Shown: positions 50,131 through 56,729 of the stretch, piece after piece | How positions within the stretch are numbered: position 1 is the first letter of the stretch | Layout: each line of letters begins with the position of its first letter | Assembly (NCBI GenBank): GCA_900467685.1 | Contig: UBQX01000007.1 | Coordinates: forward strand, 1-64,000 | DNA from: Hyphomicrobiales bacterium | GTDB lineage: Bacteria; Pseudomonadota; Alphaproteobacteria; Rhizobiales; Rhizobiaceae | Reading direction: 5' to 3' | DNA length: 64,000 bases | The notes under the pieces: model-generated | The model's database searches: none | What the model was told of the DNA's origin: nothing | What the model saw: the letters and a program-made list of their open reading frames with translations, nothing else | Made by a program: the position numbers and the translations under genes

Positions 50131-50316
50131 TCAGGAAAAGATACGGCGCCCTGCCTTCGCTTCTTTCTCGTCTATCAGGGCCTGAAGCTTCAGCGCTAGC
50201 CCAATGATCTCAGGCCGAGGCCTGGTCGAACCGATCTCCGCGATCAACTCATCAACGAGCCGCCCCACCTCTGCCTCGCCGGCGCGCGGGGTATTTCCGT
50301 CAAGAGAATGAGCCAT
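50131..50316 (-). CDS. Small hypothetical protein, 61 aa
   Basis: Soluble helical protein (AHSLDGNTPRAGEAEVGRLV, DELIAEIGSTRPRPEIIGLA, LKLQALIDEKEAKAGRRIFS). Convergent with the methyltransferase, 5 bases apart. I checked whether it could be a NepR-type anti-sigma factor for the ECF sigma nearby; the characteristic NepR segment is absent. Function unknown. Confidence 0.65.
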   Translation of the reverse strand: MAHSLDGNTPRAGEAEVGRLVDELIAEIGSTRPRPEIIGLALKLQALIDEKEAKAGRRIFS

Positions 50317-50524
50317 TTCTACCTCGCACGGACATTCCGGTTCTCGCACTAACTCAAATTTCTACGGTCGGTTTCTTGCGGCGGATCAATCAGGCACGAA
50401 ATTTCGGATAAAAATTTCAGACATCACTAATTTTAGCGAGTGCTGTGCCGGAACAATGGCTCCTGCCGAAACATTATCGAAGCGAGTTCGAGACGAATGC
50501 CGTGACTGCTTGAGGAGGAAACGC

Positions 50525-50629
50525 ATGTTCGAGTTGGAGCCCCCGTCCTTTTCAATGTTTTGGTTTTGCGCATGGTCGTCCCGCGGGACGGCGCAGGAAA
50601 AACAGAGATCGCACGCTTGCGATGTCTAA
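50525..50629 (+). CDS. Possible 34-aa small ORF upstream of the sigma factor
   Basis: ATG at 50525 is preceded by an excellent ribosome site (TGAGGAGGAAACGC). It encodes FELEPPSFSMFWFCAWSSRG and a short polar tail, 34 aa in all, rich in aromatic residues. It ends 84 bases before the sigma factor start. It might be a leader peptide or small membrane-active protein. The evidence is the ribosome site only. The rest of 50317-50713 shows nothing recognisable. Confidence 0.4.
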   Translation: MFELEPPSFSMFWFCAWSSRGTAQEKQRSHACDV

Positions 50630-50713
50630 CCGGCAGATGGTGAGCCCAAGCTCAAACGGTTGGCACTGGTCGTTCTTGTCAACATCCGATCAAACCCAGG
50701 CGTGGAAATAGAC

Positions 50714-51196
50714 ATGAGCCGTGAACAAGTGGTCGAGCTCATCCCTGCTTTGAGAGCGTTCGCACGAATTCTGTGCCCGCAGCCGGAAAACGCGGACGAC
50801 CTGGTGCAGGAAACGCTCATCAAGGCGATTGCAAACCTCAATCAGTATACCGAAGGGACCCGGCTGAAGTCGTGGCTCTTCACCATCATGCGCAATACGT
50901 TCAACACGCGGTATCGCAAGCGCGAGCGCGAGGTGATCGGCCTTCCCCCCGACAGCGTCAACACGCTCGTCACCCAGCCGGACCAGGAGTGGTCGGCGCG
51001 GGCGAAGGAAGTCTATTCCGCTCTCATGCGCCTGCCCGATCAATATCGCGAAATCCTCGTTCTGATCGTGATCCAGGGCGAGAGCTACGAAGACGCGGCC
51101 GTGATCTGCGATTGCGCGGTGGGAACCGTCAAAAGCAGGCTGAATCGTGCTCGCCAGCGGCTGAAAGAGGAATTGGGCGAGGCCGTCGAAGATTAG
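50714..51196 (+). CDS. ECF RNA polymerase sigma factor, EcfG-like
   Basis: 160-aa ECF sigma factor. Region 2 has LIPALRAFARILCPQPENAD, DLVQETLIKAIANLNQY and LKSWLFTIMRNTFNTRYRKR; region 4 has RLPDQYREILVLIVIQGESY, EDAAVICDCAVGTVKSRLNR. The FARxLC..ENADDLVQET and RNTF patterns are those of the EcfG (ECF15) group, which reads GGAAC promoters. No phyR or nepR gene is adjacent, so it is probably an accessory EcfG copy. The start at 50714 (MSREQVVEL) is preferred to 50660. It is flanked by many genes with EcfG-type promoters. Confidence 0.88.
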   Translation: MSREQVVELIPALRAFARILCPQPENADDLVQETLIKAIANLNQYTEGTRLKSWLFTIMRNTFNTRYRKREREVIGLPPDSVNTLVTQPDQEWSARAKEVYSALMRLPDQYREILVLIVIQGESYEDAAVICDCAVGTVKSRLNRARQRLKEELGEAVED

Positions 51197-51226
51197 GACG
51201 GAAATAGTCTGGGGCGAAGACGAGCG

Positions 51227-51251
51227 GGAACCTTGCTGGCGGTCTCTTGTT
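51227..51251 (+). promoter_or_regulatory. EcfG-type promoter before second DUF4142 gene
   Basis: GGAAC-N17-GTT, 28 bases before the start at 51279. Confidence 0.72.
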
Positions 51252-51278
51252 GGGAGGGGGCAAAAAGGAGATAAGCCC

Positions 51279-51893
51279 ATGAAACCTTTCGCCCTGACAT
51301 GCGCGGCTCTGCTGATCGCAAGCCCCGTCTTCGCTCAATCCTCCACCACCCCCACCAATGAGGGCACGATGAAGTCCGGCGCGCAGGCAACCAGCCCCGG
51401 TACGAATTCGACTGCCACACCGAATACCGCCAACCCTGCAAAGCCCGGCCAGCCCGCCTCCATGGTGAGCACCAAGGATTTCGTCACCAAAGCAGCGCAG
51501 TCAGACATGTTCGAGGTCCAGTCGAGCCAGCTTGTCGTGAAAAGCGGCGTCAAGGACGAGGCGACGAAGTCGTTTGCGCAGCACATGATCAAGGACCACA
51601 CCAAGACGACAAAGGAACTGAAGGGCCTGCTTCAGCCGGCAAGCGCCGAGGCCGGTGAGCCGAAGTCCATGTCGAAGTCGCAGCAGCAGATGCTGAAAAA
51701 GCTGAAGGGCCTGAAGGGTGACGCTCTCGCTGCGGAATATCGCAAGGAACAGGTGACCGCCCACGAAAAGGCCGTCGACATGTTCCGCGCCTACTCGAAC
51801 ACCGGTGACAACGAAGCCCTCAAGAAATGGGCTGGCGAAACGCTTCCGGCGCTCGAAGAACATTTGAAAATGGCGCAGGAACTGAACAAGTAG
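51279..51893 (+). CDS. DUF4142 secreted ferritin-like protein (second)
   Basis: 204-aa exported protein with signal peptide KPFALTCAALLIASPVFAQS, then a Ser/Thr/Pro/Asn-rich linker to about residue 60, and the DUF4142 domain (FVTKAAQSDMFEVQSSQLVV, FAQHMIKDHTKTTKELKGLL, AAEYRKEQVTAHEKAVDMFR). The signature differs from the protein at 39666, so they are distant paralogues. Periplasmic; function unknown, linked to stress by its promoter. Confidence 0.93.
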   Translation: MKPFALTCAALLIASPVFAQSSTTPTNEGTMKSGAQATSPGTNSTATPNTANPAKPGQPASMVSTKDFVTKAAQSDMFEVQSSQLVVKSGVKDEATKSFAQHMIKDHTKTTKELKGLLQPASAEAGEPKSMSKSQQQMLKKLKGLKGDALAAEYRKEQVTAHEKAVDMFRAYSNTGDNEALKKWAGETLPALEEHLKMAQELNK

Positions 51894-51970
51894 CGTCCTC
51901 GTTTATAGCGGGACAACTCTAACCAAGGGCGCGGCAACGGCTTTGCCGCGCCGGATGAGAGGAAACTTCC

Positions 51971-52183
51971 ATGCCAACGCTCCACGCCCTGTTGGAGGCC
52001 GCCCCTCGCATTTCTCTAGAATTTTCTATTGGCCAGCCTGGCACGGTCGACCCCGTACCACCGCCGATGACGCCACCTGCGCCGATAGACGAGCCGGAAC
52101 CGGACCGTCTGCCCGATGAAGCGCCACTGCCCAACCCGGACGAGAACGACAATCCGCCCCAAAGCGTTTGCCCGATTCACTGA
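51971..52183 (+). CDS. Pro-rich small protein, 70 aa
   Basis: ATG 51971 follows GAGAGGAAACTTCC. Sequence PTLHALLEAAPRISLEFSIG then a Pro/Asp/Glu-rich half (PMTPPAPIDEPEPDRLPDEA) with final Cys. No domain recognised; probably disordered. A terminator follows immediately. Confidence 0.65.
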   Translation: MPTLHALLEAAPRISLEFSIGQPGTVDPVPPPMTPPAPIDEPEPDRLPDEAPLPNPDENDNPPQSVCPIH

Positions 52184-52195
52184 GATCACATCGCG

Positions 52196-52227
52196 GCAAG
52201 AGCCTTCTGTCGCAGACGGGCTCTTGC
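52196..52227 (+). terminator. Terminator after the Pro-rich gene
   Basis: 9-bp stem GCAAGAGCC / GGCTCTTGC (52196-52204 with 52219-52227) followed by a T/C-rich run. Confidence 0.75.
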
Positions 52228-52250
52228 TTCTTTCGATTTCGACTTCCTCG

Positions 52251-52454
52251 TTACGCCAGCGCGTCGCTGAATCGGGCCAAGAACTCTCGAGCTGCTTTCC
52301 TCCCGCTCCCGTTCTTTTCCGGTCTCATGACCTCCCCTTCCGAGGCGAGCAAGGCATTGACCACATCCGACTTCTCACGCTTCCGGACGGGTTCGATGCT
52401 GTCACCAGATATCTCTCCCTCAAAATCATCGGCAACATCCTCCGTCGCAGGCAT
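52251..52454 (-). CDS. Possible small acidic protein, 67 aa
   Basis: Minus-strand frame with an acidic N-terminus (PATEDVADDFEGEISGDSIE), then a basic end (EKNGSGRKAAREFLARFSDA). Composition looks protein-like and the gap would otherwise be empty; the ribosome site is weak and the opposite strand also has an open frame. Low certainty. Confidence 0.4.
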   Translation of the reverse strand: MPATEDVADDFEGEISGDSIEPVRKREKSDVVNALLASEGEVMRPEKNGSGRKAAREFLARFSDALA

Positions 52455-52518
52455 TGTCTTGCCTGCTCTCAGGGCACGAAACGTGAAGATGGTTTTGTGT
52501 ACGCGTCGTAGGTGGCGT

Positions 52519-52543
52519 GGAACAAGCCCTGATCCTGGGAGTT
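52519..52543 (+). promoter_or_regulatory. EcfG-type promoter before the glycine-zipper lipoprotein
   Basis: GGAAC-N17-GTT, 43 bases before 52586. Confidence 0.72.
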
Positions 52544-52585
52544 AGCCCTTGGTAAATTCAACTCCGCAAACGCTGGGAGAAGGTC

Positions 52586-52858
52586 ATGAAATACCTGCTC
52601 GTTATAGTTCCGCTGATGGCACTGGCCTCGTGCACAGCCACTGAAAGAGGCGCTGCCATTGGCGGTGCCGGAGGCGCCATCGTCGGCGGCGCAGTCACTG
52701 GCGATGTTGGCGGCGCGGCCGTGGGCGGCGCGGTCGGCGCAGTTGCCGGCGCGCTGATCGGCTCGGCCAGCGAGCCCGGCCGCTGCTACTATCGCGACCG
52801 CTACGGTCGCCGCATCGTGGACGATTGCCCCGGTGATTATCGCTGGCGCCGCTACTGA
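52586..52858 (+). CDS. Glycine-zipper lipoprotein (YmgG-like), 90 aa
   Basis: Signal peptide with lipobox LASC, lipid-anchored Cys16, then a Gly/Ala zipper (AAIGGAGGAIVGGAVTGDVG, GAAVGGAVGAVAGALIG) that can insert in a membrane, and a Tyr/Arg-rich end (CYYRDRYGRRIVDD). Such proteins sit in the outer membrane or periplasm and are often stress-induced. Own EcfG-type promoter. The start follows GGGAGAAGGTC. Confidence 0.88.
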   Translation: MKYLLVIVPLMALASCTATERGAAIGGAGGAIVGGAVTGDVGGAAVGGAVGAVAGALIGSASEPGRCYYRDRYGRRIVDDCPGDYRWRRY

Positions 52859-52945
52859 TCTCCAGTCCTGACGACATCCCGAAGCGCCGGAAGCCGGAAA
52901 CGGCCTCCGGCCCCCACAACAAGAAACCACCAGAGGAGAAACCCA

Positions 52946-53572
52946 ATGGCTTATGGTAACTATGGACGTTCCGAACGCGACATGATGAATGACGGCCGCC
53001 GCAGCGCCCGCCGCCCCAATCGCGACGACTGGACGACGGATGACCTCGGCTACGGCGAAGAAGGCTATGGTTCGCGCTACAGCCGGGGCGGCGCCCCGTA
53101 TGGCGAGTATCCGGTAGGCCTGTATTCAGGCTACGCTCCCTTTGGCCCCTCTGATCGCTATCGCACTTCAGGCGACTATGATCGCTCGTACCGGGGCGAC
53201 TACGACCGCCGCGGCGACCGCGACATGTGGGACCGTGCAGGCGACGAAATTGCCTCCTGGTTTGGCGATGAAGATGCCGAGCGGCGGCGGGATATGGACG
53301 CTCGACGCGACGAGAGCCATCGCGGCCGCGGTCCCAAGGGTTATCTGCGTTCCGACAGCCGGATCAACGAAGACGTACACGACCGCCTCACCGACCATTC
53401 CCGCCTCGACGCAAGCGACATCAGCGTGTCCGTGCAGGATGGCGAAGTCACTCTCAGCGGCTTCGTTCGCCGCCGCGGCGACAAGCGAGTGGCGGAGGAT
53501 TGCGCAGAGTCCGTGACGGGCGTGAAGAACGTCCAGAACAATCTCCGTGTCAAGGAACAGGACACGATGTGA
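52946..53572 (+). CDS. BON domain protein (second paralogue)
   Basis: 208-aa protein with a Gly/Arg/Tyr/Asp-rich disordered N-terminal 130 residues (RDMMNDGRRSARRPNRDDWT) and a C-terminal BON domain (SDSRINEDVHDRLTDHSRLD, VSVQDGEVTLSGFVRRRGDK, VTGVKNVQNNLRVKEQ). It matches the BON protein at 29307 over the domain and part of the linker (HRGxGPxGYxRxDxRIxEDVxDRL). Good ribosome site AGAGGAGAAACCC. No own EcfG-type promoter; probably read with the lipoprotein. Confidence 0.9.
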   Translation: MAYGNYGRSERDMMNDGRRSARRPNRDDWTTDDLGYGEEGYGSRYSRGGAPYGEYPVGLYSGYAPFGPSDRYRTSGDYDRSYRGDYDRRGDRDMWDRAGDEIASWFGDEDAERRRDMDARRDESHRGRGPKGYLRSDSRINEDVHDRLTDHSRLDASDISVSVQDGEVTLSGFVRRRGDKRVAEDCAESVTGVKNVQNNLRVKEQDTM

Positions 53573-53588
53573 CCTGACCATTCATTCG

Positions 53589-53612
53589 GAGCCCTGGCGC
53601 AAGCCGGGGCTC
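53589..53612 (+). terminator. Terminator after the BON gene at 52946
   Basis: GAGCCC (53589-53594) pairs with GGGCTC (53607-53612), with further GGC/GCC pairs inside, followed by TTTTT. Confidence 0.85.
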
Positions 53613-53642
53613 TTTTTGGATACGTGCAAAAGGAAATTCGTC

Positions 53643-53828
53643 ATGCCCGCCAAATCCCAAGCGCAGCAAAAGGCTGCCGGCGCAGCGCTCTCGGCGAAGC
53701 GCGGCGACACGAAGAAAAGCGAGCTCAAGGGCGCCTCCCGCAGCATGGAAAAATCCATGTCGGAGAAGGAGCTCGAGGATCTCGCGTCCACGAAACGCAA
53801 GGGCAAACCTGAACATAAGTCCGATTGA
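53643..53828 (+). CDS. DUF3008 family protein, 61 aa
   Basis: Small basic protein PAKSQAQQKAAGAALSAKRG with SMEKSMSEKELEDLASTKRK and a Lys-rich tail. The N-terminal block is the hallmark of DUF3008, found next to stress genes in many proteobacteria; function unknown, perhaps nucleic-acid binding because of the Lys content. The start at 53643 follows AAAGGAAATTCGTC. Confidence 0.88.
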   Translation: MPAKSQAQQKAAGAALSAKRGDTKKSELKGASRSMEKSMSEKELEDLASTKRKGKPEHKSD

Positions 53829-53843
53829 AGAGGAGCCGACACC

Positions 53844-54137
53844 ATGGTCCACAAGCCCAGACGAAATCACGACACGCTGGCAGAAGTCGAAGTGTTGCAT
53901 CCCGTGGAAGCAGGGCTCGAAACACTCGTCGCCAACCTCCTCGCCACCAGCGGGTCGGTCGATGCCTCGGGCGTGAAAGTCACGTCGGAGGGCCGACGAA
54001 TCCACCTCTCCGGCTACGTCTACAGTCTTGAGGAAATCGAGCGCTGCACGGAAATTGCGCTTTCGCTGAACGGTGTGGAGGACGTCGAAAACCACATTGG
54101 CCTTCAGGGTAGCCAGGAAGCGTCGGATCAGTTTTGA
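53844..54137 (+). CDS. Short BON domain protein, 97 aa
   Basis: A single BON-like domain: LETLVANLLATSGSVDASGV, VTSEGRRIHLSGYVYSLEEI, CTEIALSLNGVEDVENHIGL. It has no signal peptide or disordered extension, unlike the other three BON proteins here. It starts 15 bases after the DUF3008 gene with GAAGAGGAGCC, so the two form an operon. Confidence 0.85.
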   Translation: MVHKPRRNHDTLAEVEVLHPVEAGLETLVANLLATSGSVDASGVKVTSEGRRIHLSGYVYSLEEIERCTEIALSLNGVEDVENHIGLQGSQEASDQF

Positions 54138-54150
54138 TCCGACGGCCCCG

Positions 54151-54351
54151 TCACGGCTTTTGCTGCTCCGAAGTCGCCGCTGGCTTGTTCTGGTTGTCCA
54201 GCGGATGCTCCGGATAGGAGCCGGTGAACACATAAAGATACAGCAGCGTCAGAACGCCGAAAGCCAGGCAGAAGGAAACACCCAGCACGATGAGTGTGCG
54301 CGGGGATGTGCCGCCCTGGCGGGCTTCTTCCGGTGGAATTTCCTTGACCAT
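54151..54351 (-). CDS. Single-pass membrane protein, 66 aa
   Basis: Polar N-terminus (VKEIPPEEARQGGTSPRT), one membrane helix (TLIVLGVSFCLAFGVLTLLY), and a short polar C-tail (PEHPLDNQNKPAATSEQQKP). Start at 54351 follows GAGAGGGTGAG on the minus strand and lies 38 bases after an EcfG-type promoter. Unknown function. Confidence 0.72.
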   Translation of the reverse strand: MVKEIPPEEARQGGTSPRTLIVLGVSFCLAFGVLTLLYLYVFTGSYPEHPLDNQNKPAATSEQQKP

Positions 54352-54388
54352 CTCACCCTCTCTTTCTCACTCTCTGGACATGGTCTAA

Positions 54389-54413
54389 AACCGCCTCCAG
54401 ACGCTTGTGTTCC
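54389..54413 (-). promoter_or_regulatory. EcfG-type promoter before the 66-aa membrane protein
   Basis: Minus-strand GGAAC-N17-GTT, 38 bases before 54351. Confidence 0.7.
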
Positions 54414-54415
54414 CC

Positions 54416-54583
54416 TCAATACGGCACAAAAATCCAGACGAGGACGACCACGACGATCAACACCAGAAGCGCCGCGAACCATGCGGGACTTCTGAACATC
54501 CGGCGCCTTGAGTGCTCCGGCAAAGGATGGGGCCTCGGCTTGCCATTTTCGGGCGCCTCGGGCGAGTTCATAGCATTGGGCAT
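54416..54583 (-). CDS. C-tail-anchored small membrane protein, 55 aa
   Basis: N-terminal polar/Pro-rich part and a single C-terminal membrane helix (AWFAALLVLIVVVVLVWIFV). The frame opens at 54655, but the ATG at 54583 (PNAMNSPEAPEN) is nearer a ribosome-like AAGAGAGTTG stretch; the start is uncertain. Unknown function; one of three tiny membrane proteins in this block. Confidence 0.6.
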   Translation of the reverse strand: MPNAMNSPEAPENGKPRPHPLPEHSRRRMFRSPAWFAALLVLIVVVVLVWIFVPY

Positions 54584-54661
54584 AGGAACAACTCTCTTAG
54601 GAAAGGAAAAGCCGACCCTGGACTTCCTCTCGCGGGGCATTCCAAAGCCTTTCAATGGCTC

Positions 54662-55159
54662 TCAGACGTCGGAGTCTGAAGGAATGTGGCTGTCCACGCC
54701 GATCAGTACCATCTCGTTGACGCATCCGCGCACCCCGCGAACGGCAAGTGTCAGGGTCTTTGCCAACGCACGCGCGTGATCGGTCTCGACCTCGCCGCTC
54801 AGCGTGGCCACGCCATGGTGAACAGTCACCGTTATCAGGTTGGGATCGTAATTTTCATTTTCCGACAGCACGTCGGTGATCTGCTCTTCCAGCACATCAT
54901 CCTCAATGACATCGCCCTCGCCGGCCTGCGAAAGCTTCGGCCCGCCATGGCTTTCGATCTCGGGACGTTCGCCGATTTCAACGCCAACGCGGCCGGACTC
55001 GTCGAAATTGGAGCCGGTCCCGCCATAAGGCGCGTTCTGATCCGCCGGCAGGCCATCCTCGTCAGCGTAAGGCCAGCCATCGCCAATGTTGCGTTTGTCG
55101 TAGTCGCGATAATCTTCTTCGCGGGCGGTTTCGGGTGGTGTGTTGTTGCGATCGGCCAT
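54662..55159 (-). CDS. BON domain protein (acidic), 165 aa
   Basis: N-terminal 80 residues are acidic and disordered (ADRNNTPPETAREEDYRDYD). A BON-like domain follows at about 88-160 (VLEEQITDVLSENENYDPNL, VTVHHGVATLSGEVETDHAR, LAVRGVRGCVNEMVL). Start ATG 55159 follows GAGGAAAGAAT. It is the fourth BON gene in the window. No EcfG-type promoter directly upstream, so it may be read from 55388-55412. Confidence 0.85.
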   Translation of the reverse strand: MADRNNTPPETAREEDYRDYDKRNIGDGWPYADEDGLPADQNAPYGGTGSNFDESGRVGVEIGERPEIESHGGPKLSQAGEGDVIEDDVLEEQITDVLSENENYDPNLITVTVHHGVATLSGEVETDHARALAKTLTLAVRGVRGCVNEMVLIGVDSHIPSDSDV

Positions 55160-55190
55160 ATTCTTTCCTCAAATGGAAGGGCGTATCAGC

Positions 55191-55379
55191 TCAAGGCTGA
55201 CCTTGAGAAAGGTCCCGCCCGTTGATCGACGCCGGCACGCGGATTTCCGCCCGCCGTGACTTGGGCAAGGGTGGAAGGTTGAAGGGCGGCGCCGCCTCTT
55301 CCAAGGCGGCGGCGAGCGCCTCCTGCCGGGCATCCTCGCCCGGTTCCTCATACCGATTGATAGCGCGTTCCTGGGTCAT
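55191..55379 (-). CDS. Small hydrophilic protein, 62 aa
   Basis: TQERAINRYEEPGEDARQEA, then an Ala/Glu-rich helix and a Pro-rich segment (PPFNLPPLPKSRRAEI) ending in GRDLSQGQP. The ATG at 55379 is just 9 bases from the -10 of an EcfG-type promoter, which would give a nearly leaderless message. Not recognised. Confidence 0.6.
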   Translation of the reverse strand: MTQERAINRYEEPGEDARQEALAAALEEAAPPFNLPPLPKSRRAEIRVPASINGRDLSQGQP

Positions 55380-55387
55380 GACGGGAA

Positions 55388-55412
55388 AACTGTCGCGACA
55401 GCAATAGGTTCC
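55388..55412 (-). promoter_or_regulatory. EcfG-type promoter before the 62-aa protein
   Basis: Minus-strand GGAAC-N17-GTT. Very close (9 bases) to the proposed start at 55379. Confidence 0.6.
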
Positions 55413-55419
55413 CGTCCGG

Positions 55420-55695
55420 CTAGGATTTCCTGTTCCTCGCAGACATCCTTGCCTGCGCCGCCTCGAAGATCGCACGAACCTCCGCCGCGAATTCGGCCTG
55501 CTCGGCAAAGCCGTCCGTGGGAATGACGCCGGGATCCTCCTCCTGATCGTAGACCGCGAGATCTTCTCCGGGTCCGCCCTGCGCGCCAGCCGGAACGCGT
55601 CCGCGCTCCGCCATCAGTTGCGACGTGAGCTCAATAAGAAGTTCGCGATGCGCATTGAGACGCCCGCGCAGTTTTGTGATTTCAGCTTCATCCAT
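55420..55695 (-). CDS. Hypothetical protein, 91 aa
   Basis: Helical protein: MDEAEITKLRGRLNAHRELL, an acidic loop (YDQEEDPGVIPTDGF) and AEFAAEVRAIFEAAQARMSA. Starting at 55695 places GGGAGG at good spacing; 55698 is too close. Not recognised. EcfG-type promoter 32 bases upstream. Confidence 0.72.
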   Translation of the reverse strand: MDEAEITKLRGRLNAHRELLIELTSQLMAERGRVPAGAQGGPGEDLAVYDQEEDPGVIPTDGFAEQAEFAAEVRAIFEAAQARMSARNRKS

Positions 55696-55726
55696 CATGA
55701 CCTCCCGGTGCTTCGATCTGCATTGG

Positions 55727-55752
55727 AACGGCAACCGGCCTCGCAAGGTTCC
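55727..55752 (-). promoter_or_regulatory. EcfG-type promoter (GGAAC-N17-CGTT) before the 91-aa protein
   Basis: Minus-strand site with 18 nt between GGAAC and GTT, 32 bases from the start at 55695. Confidence 0.6.
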
Positions 55753-55766
55753 CCCGCGCCGTTGGC

Positions 55767-55791
55767 GGAACCTTTGATCCGGCAACCGGTT
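55767..55791 (+). promoter_or_regulatory. EcfG-type promoter before the 47-aa membrane peptide
   Basis: Plus-strand GGAAC-N17-GTT, 26 bases before ATG 55817. Divergent from the site at 55727-55752. Confidence 0.72.
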
Positions 55792-55816
55792 CGGCGATCA
55801 TACCAAGGAGAGAGAC

Positions 55817-55960
55817 ATGAAAAGCAACCGTATCGTCTGGGGTGTCATCATCGTCATCATCATCGTGGCCGCGATCGCCTATTTTGGCACCGTCAGCAAT
55901 CTCAATCGCGACGTCCAGCCGCAGTCGGACACGCAGAAGACCGAGCAGGAAACGCATTGA
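55817..55960 (+). CDS. 47-aa single-pass membrane protein
   Basis: Too short for most gene callers. KSNRIVWGVIIVIIIVAAIA forms one membrane helix, followed by a polar tail (VSNLNRDVQPQSDTQKTEQE). It has a strong ribosome site (CAAGGAGAGAGAC) and an EcfG-type promoter at the normal distance. Together with the short proteins at 54151 and 54416 it forms a set of tiny membrane proteins in the stress island. Confidence 0.75.
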   Translation: MKSNRIVWGVIIVIIIVAAIAYFGTVSNLNRDVQPQSDTQKTEQETH

Positions 55961-56168
55961 CGGGGCAGGCTGGACTTTCAGGGGATCGTGGATCTGGCCC
56001 AAAGCCTGTCAAAACCTGTCACCGATGACGACCACGCGGGGGCGCCGCGGGACGGATGCATTTTCTGCTGCTGCAACGCTCATACCGCCGGCCTGAAGAC
56101 GATGAGGAGAGGCGCGAAGATGATGGCCGCGCCAAGCGCGATCGCGCCTTTCATGTCCCGGAAATCCG

Positions 56169-56714
56169 TCAGACCGGGGCGGACATGCCCACCCGATGAT
56201 AGCCGCGCTTGAAATAGATCAACGCCTCCGCCTCATCGCCATTGGAGACCTGCAACACAGAGCAGAACAGGACGCGGTGCGTGCCCACATCCATGCTTTC
56301 GGTCACCATGCAGTCGAAGGAGACGACGGCGTCGTCCAGCACCGGCGCACCCGAAACGCCGCGATGCCAGCTCGCCGCCGCGAAGCGCTCCTCGACCGGA
56401 GTCTTGCCGCCGAAGAGGTTCGACAGGCGATCATGCCCGCTGGAGAGCACGTTCACGCAGAGCGTGCGGTTCTCCATGACGGCGTTGAACACGGAGGCCG
56501 AGCGGTTGAGGCAGACGAGCAGCGTCGGCGGCGTGTCGGTGACGCTGCAGACGGCGGTCGCCGCAAAGCCGACCTTGCCGGCCGGACCATCGGAGGTCAC
56601 GATGTTGACGGCGGCACCCATTTTGGACATGGCGTCGCGAAAGGTCTGTGGCGAGACGGCATCCGCGACGACTTCGGCCTGGGCGAAAGACGGGTTGAGG
56701 GTCATCAGAGACAT
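56169..56714 (-). CDS. Flavin reductase (RutF/HpaC-like)
   Basis: 181-aa flavin-binding reductase that supplies FMNH2 or FADH2 to a monooxygenase. Family features: [60 protein letters not shown] and YHRVGM near the end. The start may be at 56714 or three codons later. It is the last gene of the amide/ABC cluster. No flavin-dependent partner oxygenase is in the window, so its client lies elsewhere or beyond position 1. Confidence 0.9.
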   Translation of the reverse strand: MSLMTLNPSFAQAEVVADAVSPQTFRDAMSKMGAAVNIVTSDGPAGKVGFAATAVCSVTDTPPTLLVCLNRSASVFNAVMENRTLCVNVLSSGHDRLSNLFGGKTPVEERFAAASWHRGVSGAPVLDDAVVSFDCMVTESMDVGTHRVLFCSVLQVSNGDEAEALIYFKRGYHRVGMSAPV

Positions 56715-56729
56715 CCTTTCAAGGTGCGC

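Noticed and set aside
50131-50316. NepR-type anti-sigma factor for the ECF sigma gene
   Set aside because: Size fits, but the conserved NepR core is not visible.
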